NCBI GenBank assembly: GCA_943788405.1
Contig: CALSQD010000001.1
Coordinates: forward strand, 62,001-126,000
Length of the DNA stretch: 64,000 bases
Reading direction: 5' to 3'
Origin: an uncultured Flavobacteriales bacterium
Lineage (GTDB): Bacteria; Bacteroidota; Bacteroidia; Flavobacteriales; BACL11
The notes beneath the pieces were generated by a model. The model was given only the letters and a program-made list of their open reading frames with translations. It searched no databases and had not been told where the DNA came from. The translations under genes and the position numbers were made by a program. Below are positions 27,486 to 35,404 of the stretch, one piece after another (the stretch's first letter is position 1; every line of letters starts with the position of its first letter).

Positions 27486-28793
27486 TTAGTATCTGTAGTA
27501 TTCTGGCTTATATGGCCCTTCAACAGTTACACCAATATATTCAGCTTGTTCTGGCCTTAAAGTTTCTAATTCAACACCAATTTTAGCCAAGTGTAGTCTA
27601 GCTACTTTTTCATCCAAATGCTTAGGTAACATATACACTTCATTTTTGTATGCATCCGTATTGTTCCAAAGTTCTAATTGTGCCAATACTTGGTTTGTAA
27701 ATGAATTAGACATTACAAAAGAAGGATGCCCAGTAGCACAACCTAAATTCACTAACCTACCTTCAGCAAGTAAAATAATATCTTTTCCATCAATTGTGTA
27801 CATATCTACTTGAGGTTTTACTGTATTTTTAGTATGCCCCCAATTGTCATTTAACCAAGCTACATCAATTTCATTATCAAAATGACCAATATTACAAACA
27901 ATTGTTTTGTCTTTCATGCTCTCAAAATGACGAGATTGAATAATATCTTTATTACCAGTTGTTGTAACAATGATATCAGCATTTTTACAGGCATCATCCA
28001 TTCTTTTTACTGCAAAACCATCCATTGCAGCTTGTAAAGCACAAATAGGATCAATTTCCGTAACAATAACTCTAGCTCCAGCACCTCTTAATGAAGCTGC
28101 AGAACCCTTACCTACATCACCATAACCAGCAACAACAGCAACTTTACCAGCCATCATCACATCAGTAGCTCTTCTAATAGCATCTACTAATGATTCTTTA
28201 CAACCGTATTTATTATCAAACTTTGATTTAGTAACTGAATCATTGATATTAATAGCAGGAGTTAAAAGTGTACCTTTCTCCATTCTTTCATACAACCTGT
28301 GTACACCAGTAGTTGTTTCTTCTGAAAGCCCTTTAATATCAGCAACCATTTCAGGAAAACGGTCAAATACCATATTTGTTAAATCACCACCATCATCTAA
28401 AATCATGTTTAATGATTTACCCCCTTCAAAAGCAGTAAGAGTTTGTAAAATACACCAATCAAATTCTTCTTCACTTAAACCTTTCCAAGCAAAAACAGGA
28501 ACTCCTGTTGCTGCAATTGCAGCTGCTGCTTGATCTTGTGTAGAAAATATATTACAAGATGACCAAGTAACCTCAGCACCTAAATGAACTAAAGTTTCAA
28601 TTAAAACTGCAGTTTGAATTGTCATGTGCAAACACCCTGCAATTCTAGCTCCAGCCAATGGCTTGCTATCTCCATATTCTTCACGAGTAGCCATTAAACC
28701 TGGCATTTCTGCCTCTGCCAAAGTGATTTCTTTTCTACCCCACTCTGCTAAGGATATATCTTTTACTTTATAATTCATAGTTTCTGTTTCCAT
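27486..28793 (-). CDS. sahH: Adenosylhomocysteinase (S-adenosylhomocysteine hydrolase)
   Basis: This enzyme cleaves S-adenosylhomocysteine to homocysteine and adenosine in the activated-methyl cycle, using tightly bound NAD+. The 435 residues show [14 protein letters not shown]-like N-terminal conservation ([15 protein letters not shown]), the substrate region [14 protein letters not shown]-like (here [21 protein letters not shown]), the NAD loop [15 protein letters not shown] and the C-terminal KPEYYRY with the Lys and Tyr that reach the neighbouring subunit. A second Met at residue 6 is a possible alternative start. It has a strong promoter, divergent from the PPTase gene, and a terminator shared with the Rieske-like gene. 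Confidence 0.96.
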   Translation of the reverse strand: METETMNYKVKDISLAEWGRKEITLAEAEMPGLMATREEYGDSKPLAGARIAGCLHMTIQTAVLIETLVHLGAEVTWSSCNIFSTQDQAAAAIAATGVPVFAWKGLSEEEFDWCILQTLTAFEGGKSLNMILDDGGDLTNMVFDRFPEMVADIKGLSEETTTGVHRLYERMEKGTLLTPAININDSVTKSKFDNKYGCKESLVDAIRRATDVMMAGKVAVVAGYGDVGKGSAASLRGAGARVIVTEIDPICALQAAMDGFAVKRMDDACKNADIIVTTTGNKDIIQSRHFESMKDKTIVCNIGHFDNEIDVAWLNDNWGHTKNTVKPQVDMYTIDGKDIILLAEGRLVNLGCATGHPSFVMSNSFTNQVLAQLELWNNTDAYKNEVYMLPKHLDEKVARLHLAKIGVELETLRPEQAEYIGVTVEGPYKPEYYRY

Positions 28794-28799
28794 TTTTTA

Positions 28800-28820
28800 T
28801 TTTTAAGGATGGCAAAGATA
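28800..28820 (-). promoter_or_regulatory. Promoter and leader of sahH
   Basis: The minus strand reads TATCTTTG at 28820-28813 followed by CCATCCTTAAAAAT. It is a clear TAnnTTTG element with the extended downstream motif, giving a leader of about 15 nt. Confidence 0.6.
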
Positions 28821-28857
28821 ATCATAATTATTACATTCGCAACCAATATATTAAGAT

Positions 28858-29442
28858 ATGGGAATCATCCGAAATACTACAGAAAATAATTGCTCCATTG
28901 CTATTTGGGATACACAAGAAACACTGGATGAACTTCTAAAATTAGCTAAACCGTTTGATTTATCAATATTCAAAACTGAAAAAAGAAAAAAAGAGTTTTT
29001 AGCAAGTCGTTTGTTGCTCCAAGAACTTTATCCAAACGCAACAATCATTTATAATGAGTTTGGCGCACCAACATTAAACAATGAAAAGTTCATCTCTATC
29101 TCTCACTCCAAAGAACTAGTGAGTATTATTATTAGCGACCAACAAGTCGGCATGGATATTGAGCAAATATCAGAAAAAGCACTAAAACTTGCCTCAAAAT
29201 TTGTTTCAGACAAGAACTTAAAAAATTTAAACAAAGAGAAAGCAACTTTAATTTGGTGCATAAAAGAGGCTGTTTTTAAATGGCATCAAAAAGGAAAGGT
29301 AGATTTCATAAAAGACATCATAATTCCAGAATTTTCAGAAAAAGGAAAAGGACAAATAAAGGTAAACTTCAAAAACAAAGAATTAATCTTAAACTATCAA
29401 AAATTAAACAATCACTATTTAGTGTATGTTTGCACTAATTAA
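28858..29442 (+). CDS. 4'-phosphopantetheinyl transferase superfamily protein
   Basis: This 194-residue Sfp-like enzyme would transfer phosphopantetheine from CoA to a carrier-protein Ser. The Mg2+-binding motif VGMDIEQ (about residue 100) and the second motif WCIKEAVFKWH (about residue 135) are both present, as is the upstream SRLLLQELYP and ISISHSKELV. Bacteroidota often use such an enzyme for fatty-acid ACP or for polyketide-type pigments; no carrier-protein gene is in the window. It is divergent from sahH and followed by two 16-bp tandem repeats. Confidence 0.88.
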   Translation: MGIIRNTTENNCSIAIWDTQETLDELLKLAKPFDLSIFKTEKRKKEFLASRLLLQELYPNATIIYNEFGAPTLNNEKFISISHSKELVSIIISDQQVGMDIEQISEKALKLASKFVSDKNLKNLNKEKATLIWCIKEAVFKWHQKGKVDFIKDIIIPEFSEKGKGQIKVNFKNKELILNYQKLNNHYLVYVCTN

Positions 29443-29472
29443 TTTGATGATGTGAGAATTTGATGATGTGAG
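29441..29472. repeat. Tandem 16-bp direct repeat (two copies)
   Basis: AATTTGATGATGTGAG occurs twice without a gap (29441-29456 and 29457-29472), just after the PPTase stop and before the GGGP synthase gene. It looks like a recent slippage duplication. Confidence 0.8.
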
Positions 29473-29511
29473 AATTCAGAACACATAAAACTAGCAACAA
29501 GAAACTAATAC

Positions 29512-30249
29512 ATGAATATCTATACGCACATATTAAAAAGCAAAAAGGAAGGGAAGAAATCTTTTGCCCTTTTAATTGACCCAGATAAGCAAGATAAAAA
29601 TCAACTTATCACAATTATTGAAAAAGCAAAAAATGCCAATACAGACTATTTTTTTGTTGGTGGAAGCTTACTTACAAATGATAGTTTAGATTCTTGCTTA
29701 GCTACATTAAAAGAAAACTCTAACATTCCTGTAGTACTTTTTCCTGGAAACGCAATGCAAGTAAATGATAAGGCTGATGGAATTCTTTTCCTCTCATTAA
29801 TTTCAGGAAGAAATGCAGAAATGCTTATCGGTAAACAGGTAATTACAGCTCCAATTTTAAAGCAATCCTCATTAGAAGTATTACCAACAGGCTACATATT
29901 AATTGATAGCGGAAAACCAACCACTGTTTCATATATGAGCAATACAACTCCTATCCCTGCTGATAAAAATGCTGTTGCTGCTTGTACGGCTATGGCTGGC
30001 GAGATGCTTGGGTTAAAACTCATTTTTATGGATGGCGGTAGTGGTGCACAAAATCCTATTTCAGAAAAAATGATTACTTCTGTAAGCCGATCAATTGACA
30101 CGCCTTTAATAATTGGCGGAGGAATTAGAAGTGGCGAAAAGGCAGCTGCAAATTGTAAAGCTGGAGCTGATATTATTGTTGTTGGCAATGCAATTGAAAA
30201 AGATGAAAACCTAATATCAGAAATTGCTAACGCAATACACAATAGTTAA
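29512..30249 (+). CDS. Geranylgeranylglyceryl phosphate synthase-like prenyltransferase
   Basis: This 245-residue (beta/alpha)8 enzyme joins a prenyl diphosphate to sn-glycerol-1-phosphate through an ether bond. The family marks are FALLIDPDK near residue 20, YFFVGGSLL, GYILIDSGKPTTVSYMS, FMDGGSGAQNPI and the phosphate loops IIGGGIRSGEKA and IIVVGNAI. It is the PcrB/GGGPS fold known from archaea, Firmicutes and many Bacteroidota (group II). No archaeal-type downstream genes are adjacent. Its stop overlaps the thiamine-binding gene by 1 nt (TAATG), so it appears co-transcribed with the thiamine genes. Confidence 0.88.
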   Translation: MNIYTHILKSKKEGKKSFALLIDPDKQDKNQLITIIEKAKNANTDYFFVGGSLLTNDSLDSCLATLKENSNIPVVLFPGNAMQVNDKADGILFLSLISGRNAEMLIGKQVITAPILKQSSLEVLPTGYILIDSGKPTTVSYMSNTTPIPADKNAVAACTAMAGEMLGLKLIFMDGGSGAQNPISEKMITSVSRSIDTPLIIGGGIRSGEKAAANCKAGADIIVVGNAIEKDENLISEIANAIHNS

Positions 30250-30509
30250 TGGAATGTTCAGTAGAAATATCAATGTACCCTTTAAAAGAGGATTTCAAAC
30301 CTTCTATCATCCAATTCATAAAAAACTTAAGGAAATACCCTTTTGTAAAAGTAGATACTAACGGAATGAGTACGCAAGTTTTTGGCGATTACAAAAGAGT
30401 AATGAATGCCATAAATACTGAAATGGAGAATACTTTTTTGAATGAAAATTCAGTAGTATTTACCCTTAAAGTCATCAATTCTGATTTAGAAGAAAAACCA
30501 AGTTTCTAA
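30249..30509 (+). CDS. YkoF/MTH1187-like thiamine-binding protein
   Basis: This 86-residue protein matches the YkoF-like/DUF77 family: CSVEISMYPL at the start, VDTNGMSTQVFGDYKRVM in the middle and VFTLKVIN at the end. Characterised relatives bind thiamine or its HMP moiety. It lies between GGGP synthase (1-nt overlap) and a PnuC/PnuT-type permease (3-nt gap), upstream of a TPP-riboswitch-controlled receptor, so a role in cytoplasmic thiamine binding or transfer is likely. It has no signal peptide. Confidence 0.8.
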   Translation: MECSVEISMYPLKEDFKPSIIQFIKNLRKYPFVKVDTNGMSTQVFGDYKRVMNAINTEMENTFLNENSVVFTLKVINSDLEEKPSF

Positions 30510-30512
30510 AAA

Positions 30513-31109
30513 GTGCAAGAAATTTTACAAATCCTTACTCAGCTTGACTTCAATTGGAGTATTATTGAAAGTGTTGCTGTATTTTTTAGCATCCTTTATG
30601 TAATATTAGCCGCCAAGGAAAGTATTTGGTGCTGGGGAGCTGCCGCAATAAGTGTAGTTCTTTATATTTATATTTGCTACACAGCACAACTCTACCCAGA
30701 AACAGGACTACAAGTTTTCTATTTATTCATGGCTTTTTATGGCTATCATCATTGGAACAAAAAAGAGCAAGAACTACAGATAAGCGAATGGAATACTAGC
30801 AAACACCTGCTGATTTTAGCAATAGGAGCAATACTTACCTTTTTAATGGGCTTTTATTTCACCACCTACACTAATGCAGCCATGCCTTTAGTTGATTCCT
30901 TTACTACCGTATTTTCCATTTTCGCTACTTTTATGGTAGCTAAAAAAATACTAGGCAATTGGCTCTATTGGATAGTGATTGATGCTGTATCCGTTTACCT
31001 TTATTTTAGCAGAGGACTACACCTTACCTCCATCCTATTTTTTGCTTATACTATTATAGCAATTTTTGGATACATAAAATGGCTTAAAATTATGCCAAAA
31101 GATGCTTAA
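30513..31109 (+). CDS. PnuC-family transporter, probably PnuT (thiamine), GTG start
   Basis: This 198-residue inner-membrane protein has seven hydrophobic segments and the PnuC motifs FYGYHHW (about residue 73), a substrate-site region, and GNWLYWIVIDAVSVYLYFSRG near the C-terminus. PnuC-type carriers import nicotinamide riboside (PnuC), riboflavin (PnuX) or thiamine (PnuT) and depend on intracellular phosphorylation. The thiamine-binding gene on one side, a kinase-like gene overlapping by 8 nt on the other and the TPP-controlled receptor further on favour PnuT; nicotinamide riboside remains possible. The start is GTG at 30513. Confidence 0.85.
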   Translation: MQEILQILTQLDFNWSIIESVAVFFSILYVILAAKESIWCWGAAAISVVLYIYICYTAQLYPETGLQVFYLFMAFYGYHHWNKKEQELQISEWNTSKHLLILAIGAILTFLMGFYFTTYTNAAMPLVDSFTTVFSIFATFMVAKKILGNWLYWIVIDAVSVYLYFSRGLHLTSILFFAYTIIAIFGYIKWLKIMPKDA

Positions 31110-31590
31110 AATTATTGCTACAGGACCAGAAAGTAGTGGCAAAACAACACTATGCAAAGCACTTTCCGAGCACTTTAATATTCCTTTTAGCAAAGAGTAT
31201 GCAAGGGAATTTCTAACTAATTTAGAAAGAGAATACAATCAAAATGATTTAACTAAGATTGCAGAAGGGCAATTTAAGTCAGAACACAATTTTATGTTAT
31301 TGGATACTGATTTAATCACCATTAAAATTTGGAGTAATTACAAATACGGTAATTGCGATAAATGGATTATTGAGCAAATAGAAAAGCAAAAATCAGAAAA
31401 GCGAATTTACCTTTTATGTAAACCAGACATTCCTTGGGAAGTCGACCCACAAAGAGAAAATCCAAATGAAAGGGTTGAACTTTTTGAAACACACAAACAA
31501 GAATTAGAAAATTTAGGGCACACTTATTTTATTGTAGAAGGTGAAAATAGAGTTGAGACATCTATTTCATTTTTAAATCAATTAATTTAA
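31102..31590 (+). CDS. NadR/Ttd14-like AAA ATPase, probable vitamin-trapping kinase
   Basis: This 162-residue P-loop protein has Walker A GPESSGKTTL (residues 8-17), the AAA_28 pattern KEYAREFL, a DTD motif (LLDTDLITIKIW) and LLCKPDIPWEVDPQRENPNER, as in the nicotinamide-riboside-kinase domain of NadR. It lacks the nucleotidyltransferase and HTH domains of NadR. It overlaps the PnuC-type gene by 8 nt. It probably phosphorylates the imported vitamin and so traps it; whether that is nicotinamide riboside or thiamine cannot be told from sequence alone. Confidence 0.82.
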   Translation: MLKIIATGPESSGKTTLCKALSEHFNIPFSKEYAREFLTNLEREYNQNDLTKIAEGQFKSEHNFMLLDTDLITIKIWSNYKYGNCDKWIIEQIEKQKSEKRIYLLCKPDIPWEVDPQRENPNERVELFETHKQELENLGHTYFIVEGENRVETSISFLNQLI

Positions 31591-31640
31591 TTCTTCTAGT
31601 ATCTATAGTTTAATAAGTTCAACATCCAGCAAAAGTATTG

Positions 31641-32168
31641 TTAATTTTTTCTGTTTATTAAATACACTCCAAACGATAATGCAAAAATAGATACCGCAAA
31701 ATACATCATCTCTACCGGAGAATTATAACTCATATCCAACACCTTTTTAAAGAAGGTAACTATTAAAACCATAATGATTACTTTAATAATCTTATTCTTT
31801 AATTCGTCAATATTCTTTACCTCTAATATTGTTACATCTGTATTCTTCCTTGCAACATCAATTCTTGATATAAAAAGTTCATAAATACCAAATCCAAAAA
31901 TTAACAACACTACTCCAATTAGATACAAATCAATAGCTCCAATTATTTTTGACATTAATTTGGAATGAGAATGCCCTTGATGACTTACAGATAATGGACT
32001 ATCATGTAATAATGTATAGACTATTTCATAGCTACCTATCATAAATAATGACATTGCAGATATTACTGAGAATACTACAGCAAGAACCACAATATATCTG
32101 CTTGACCACAAACCTCTTTCAAAAAATCGTTCCATAAAATTTTGCTCTTCTTCTAATTTTTCTTTCAT
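31641..32168 (-). CDS. YqhA (UPF0114) family membrane protein
   Basis: This 175-residue protein shows three to four membrane helices (about residues 24-48, 80-103, 130-148, 153-171) and the UPF0114 features FERGLWSSRYIVVLAVVFS at the N-terminus and IDLYLIGVVLLIFGFGIYELF in the middle. A His-rich loop (HQGHSHSK) lies between the first two helices. The function of the family is unknown. It is on the opposite strand to the thiamine genes on both sides and appears to be a separate unit. No clear promoter was picked out. Confidence 0.82.
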   Translation of the reverse strand: MKEKLEEEQNFMERFFERGLWSSRYIVVLAVVFSVISAMSLFMIGSYEIVYTLLHDSPLSVSHQGHSHSKLMSKIIGAIDLYLIGVVLLIFGFGIYELFISRIDVARKNTDVTILEVKNIDELKNKIIKVIIMVLIVTFFKKVLDMSYNSPVEMMYFAVSIFALSFGVYLINRKN

Positions 32169-32290
32169 AATTTTATTCTTTATCTAACTTATACTATTTT
32201 TAACAACTTCCAAAATTAAAAAAATAAACTACAAATTTAACGCTCTTTAAATTTTCTAACAGCTAGAACTCCCAACTAACAACAATTTTA

Positions 32291-32298
32291 TACTTTTG
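32291..32298 (+). promoter_or_regulatory. -7 promoter element of the TPP riboswitch transcript
   Basis: TACTTTTG matches TAnnTTTG; the expected start is a few bases before the first paired region of the riboswitch. Confidence 0.6.
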
Positions 32299-32304
32299 CC
32301 ACAT

Positions 32305-32380
32305 CTTAAAAGGGGTGCTTAACGGCTGAGATTATACCCATTGAACCTGAAGTGGTAATTCATTTTAGGGAAATGAGTCA
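32305..32380 (+). ncRNA. TPP riboswitch (THI element)
   Basis: All conserved blocks occur in order: GGGGTGC (32312-32318), CTGAGA (32326-32331), ACCC (32336-32339), GAACCTGA (32343-32350), GGTAAT (32354-32359) and GGGAAA (from 32368). This is the aptamer for thiamine pyrophosphate. It controls the TonB receptor gene that starts at 32442. Confidence 0.96.
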
Positions 32381-32423
32381 ACATTAAATAAACATGCATT
32401 AACCCCATTATGCGTGTAATGTT
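32380..32423 (+). promoter_or_regulatory. Expression-platform hairpin between TPP aptamer and receptor gene
   Basis: An outer stem AACATTA/TAATGTT (32380-32386 with 32417-32423) and an inner stem ACATGCAT/ATGCGTGT (32392-32399 with 32410-32417; one shared base) can form. No T tract follows, only an A-rich leader to the ATG, so it is not a standard intrinsic terminator. Control of translation or an alternative fold is more likely. Confidence 0.55.
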
Positions 32424-32441
32424 AACTAAAAAATTAAAAAA

Positions 32442-34691
32442 ATGTTTAACAAAAAAAACTGCATGGCTGCACTGCTTGCTCTACCATTTATTGGTTTTGC
32501 TCAACAGCCGACTGACACCATTACACTTAAGAAAGTGTTGAATGAAGTAAATGTAAATGCGCTAAGAGCTGGAGAAAAAACACCAGTAGCATTTACCAAT
32601 ATTAGTAAAGCTGAAATTGAAAAAGGAAATCTTGGACAAGATTTACCGTACTTAATTTCACTTACACCCTCAGTAGTTACTACTTCTGATGCTGGAGCTG
32701 GAGTAGGTTACACAGGTTTCCGTGTAAGAGGTACTGACCCAACAAGAATAAATGTAACTGTAAACGGGATTCCATTGAATGATTCAGAAAGCCAGGGAGT
32801 TTGGTGGGTAAATATGCCTGATTTCGCATCCTCTATTGGTAATATTCAAATTCAAAGAGGAGTTGGAACTTCAACAAATGGTGCTGCAGCTTTTGGTGCA
32901 TCTGTTAACTTAAAAACTGACGGACTAAACAAAGAGGCTTATGCCATTACTAATAATTCTGTTGGTAGTTTTGCAACACTAAAAAACAATGTAGAATTCG
33001 GAACAGGGCTATTGAATGGTAAATTTGCTTTTGATGGTCGTTTATCCAAAATTTCATCTGATGGATACATGGATAGAGCATCTTCTAATTTAAAATCATT
33101 GTACTTACAAGGAACTTACTTTGGAGATAATTCTGTACTGAAAGGAATTGTGTTTTCAGGAAAAGAAAGAACTTACCAAGCTTGGTACGGTACACCTGCA
33201 AATTATTTAGATTCTAACCGAACTTATAATCCTTATAACTATGACAATGAAGTGGATAATTACGGACAAACACACTATCAACTACATTACAGCCAACAAT
33301 TAAGTGATGTTACTAACTTTAATGTTGCAGGACACTACACGCATGGTGTAGGATATTACGAGCAATATGTTGGAAATGAATACAATCCAGTACTCTATAA
33401 TGGAGGGTATGTTTGGGGACAAAATTCTTTATCATTTTACGGATTGGATGATGTAATTATTGGAAACGATACAATTACAACTTCTAACTTTGTAAGAAGA
33501 AAATGGTTGAACAATGATTTTGGTGGATTCACTTACTCATTGAACCATACAATGGGCGATTTAGATCTTATTTTTGGAGGAGCTAGTAGCCGTTATTCTG
33601 GGCAACATTACGGAAATGTAATCTGGGCACAGTACGCTAGTAATGCTGATTTTAACCACCAATATTACTGGAATAAAGCTGAAAAGTCAGATAATAATTT
33701 CTATGCAAAAGCAAACTATAAATACAGTGATGCTACTCAACTTTATGTTGATTTACAAAGAAGAAGAATTGACTATATTTTTGAAGGACTAGATGCTAAC
33801 GGAAACTCTGCTGAACAAGAAATAAATCTTGAGTTCTTTAATCCTAAATTTGGTTTACACCATACTTTAAATGAAAATCAAGTACTTTATGCTTCATTTG
33901 GTGTAGCCAATAAAGAACCAAACAGAAGTGATTATACAGAAAGTACTCCTGATTCTCGCCCAACACACGAAACACTTTATGATACTGAAGTTGGGTACAA
34001 GCAAGTAGGTGAAAAAATGACTTTTGGGGCTAACCTTTATTTCATGAATTATGAGAATCAATTGGTAATGACTGGTAAAATGAATGATGTTGGTGCAAGA
34101 ACACATGTAAATGTTGCTGAATCATTTCGAAAAGGAATTGAGATTGAAGGAACTTACAAGCTAACTGATAAGTTAACTTGGGCAGCAAACATGACTTTAA
34201 GTGAAAATAAAATTGTTACTCCTTTTGTTGAACATGTTGACAACTGGGATACTTGGGGAGTTGATGAGGTTACTCATGAAAATACTGATATTGCTTTTTC
34301 TCCAAATGTAGTTTGGACTTCACAATTAAACTATAAATTGGACAAAAACACAAATGTTGATTTCATCAGCAAGTATGTTGGCGAGCAATTTATTGACAAT
34401 ACTTCATCAGAAGACAGGATGTTAAACGACTATTTAGTCAATCATTTGAGAATAACATATGAGTGGGATAGCAAAATTTTCAAAACTGCAAAAGTAAGTT
34501 TACAAGTAAACAACTTATTAAATAATGAATATGTAAATAATGCATGGGTTTACCGTTTCATTTCTGATGGATGGGACCCAAGTGGTGCTGATCATTATGT
34601 AAATGCAGATAGCGAAAGAGGATACAATATGGCAGGATACTACCCTCAAGCTACAAGAAATTATCTTTTAGGATTAACTTTAGGATTCTAA
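32442..34691 (+). CDS. TonB-dependent receptor, probably for thiamine
   Basis: This 749-residue outer-membrane receptor has a signal peptide (about residues 1-20, ending GFAQQ), a short N-terminal extension, a plug domain (about 40-155, VGYTGFRVRGTDPTRINVTVNG and IQIQRGVGTSTNGAAAFGASV) and a barrel ending LLGLTLGF. There is no carboxypeptidase-like N-terminal domain. It is preceded by a TPP riboswitch, and the neighbouring operon encodes thiamine binding, inner-membrane transport and a kinase. Thiamine-regulated outer-membrane receptors with PnuT are a known Bacteroidota arrangement. A strong terminator follows, so it is a one-gene unit. Confidence 0.93.
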   Translation: MFNKKNCMAALLALPFIGFAQQPTDTITLKKVLNEVNVNALRAGEKTPVAFTNISKAEIEKGNLGQDLPYLISLTPSVVTTSDAGAGVGYTGFRVRGTDPTRINVTVNGIPLNDSESQGVWWVNMPDFASSIGNIQIQRGVGTSTNGAAAFGASVNLKTDGLNKEAYAITNNSVGSFATLKNNVEFGTGLLNGKFAFDGRLSKISSDGYMDRASSNLKSLYLQGTYFGDNSVLKGIVFSGKERTYQAWYGTPANYLDSNRTYNPYNYDNEVDNYGQTHYQLHYSQQLSDVTNFNVAGHYTHGVGYYEQYVGNEYNPVLYNGGYVWGQNSLSFYGLDDVIIGNDTITTSNFVRRKWLNNDFGGFTYSLNHTMGDLDLIFGGASSRYSGQHYGNVIWAQYASNADFNHQYYWNKAEKSDNNFYAKANYKYSDATQLYVDLQRRRIDYIFEGLDANGNSAEQEINLEFFNPKFGLHHTLNENQVLYASFGVANKEPNRSDYTESTPDSRPTHETLYDTEVGYKQVGEKMTFGANLYFMNYENQLVMTGKMNDVGARTHVNVAESFRKGIEIEGTYKLTDKLTWAANMTLSENKIVTPFVEHVDNWDTWGVDEVTHENTDIAFSPNVVWTSQLNYKLDKNTNVDFISKYVGEQFIDNTSSEDRMLNDYLVNHLRITYEWDSKIFKTAKVSLQVNNLLNNEYVNNAWVYRFISDGWDPSGADHYVNADSERGYNMAGYYPQATRNYLLGLTLGF

Positions 34692-34723
34692 AATTAGACA
34701 ATCTTACTTAACATTAGATGTTA

Positions 34724-34757
34724 GACAAAAGCCCACCAATTTGGTGGGCTTTTTTTA
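34724..34757 (+). terminator. Rho-independent terminator of the thiamine receptor gene
   Basis: GCCCACC/GGTGGGC (34731-34737 with 34743-34749) is flanked by A residues before and seven T residues after it. Confidence 0.88.
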
Positions 34758-34783
34758 TTACTTTTGCTAGCAAATAAATTTTC

Positions 34784-35404
34784 ATGGAATATAATACTGA
34801 ACGAGAACACCTCATCATTCCTGAGTACGGAAGACATGTACAAAGAATGATTGCTCACGCAACCACCATAACAGACAAAGTGGAACAACAAAAATGTGTG
34901 GACGCTATCATTGCTTTTATGGGGCAAATGAATCCTCACTTGCGTGATGTAAAAGAATTTACACACAAACTTTGGGATCATTTACATATCATGTCCGATT
35001 TTAAATTAGATGTTAAATCACCTTACCCAAAGCCTGAAATTGAAAAATTGGAAGAGCGTCCTGAAAAAATGACTTATCCTGGAAATAAAATCAAATTCTC
35101 CTATTATGGAAATACTATCCAAACCATGATTCAAGAAGGTTTAAAAATGGAAGGAGAAGAAAAAGTAATCATGACTGGAATGATTGCCAACCAAATGAAA
35201 AAATCGTACATTCTATTTAACGAAAGTTCGGTGGACAACAACATGATTAGGCTACACCTAAAACAAATGTCAAACAATCAACTTAATTTAGCGGATGATT
35301 TTGAATTTATTCGTTCAGCATCAGTAAGACAAGCGATTAGCAGCAATAAAAAATCCAATAGCAAAAAGAAAAACTACAAAAAGAACTATAAAAAAAATAA
35401 ATAG
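34784..35404 (+). CDS. DUF4290 family protein
   Basis: This 206-residue protein starts MEYNTEREHLIIPEYGRHVQRM, the signature of DUF4290, and continues helical up to a Lys/Asn/Tyr-rich basic tail (from about residue 185) that could bind nucleic acid or membrane. It abuts murA (the murA ATG follows directly), an arrangement conserved in Flavobacteriia. A TAnnTTTG element (TACTTTTG, 34759-34766) lies 17 nt before the ATG. The function is unknown; the linkage suggests a role in envelope synthesis or its control. Confidence 0.85.
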   Translation: MEYNTEREHLIIPEYGRHVQRMIAHATTITDKVEQQKCVDAIIAFMGQMNPHLRDVKEFTHKLWDHLHIMSDFKLDVKSPYPKPEIEKLEERPEKMTYPGNKIKFSYYGNTIQTMIQEGLKMEGEEKVIMTGMIANQMKKSYILFNESSVDNNMIRLHLKQMSNNQLNLADDFEFIRSASVRQAISSNKKSNSKKKNYKKNYKKNK

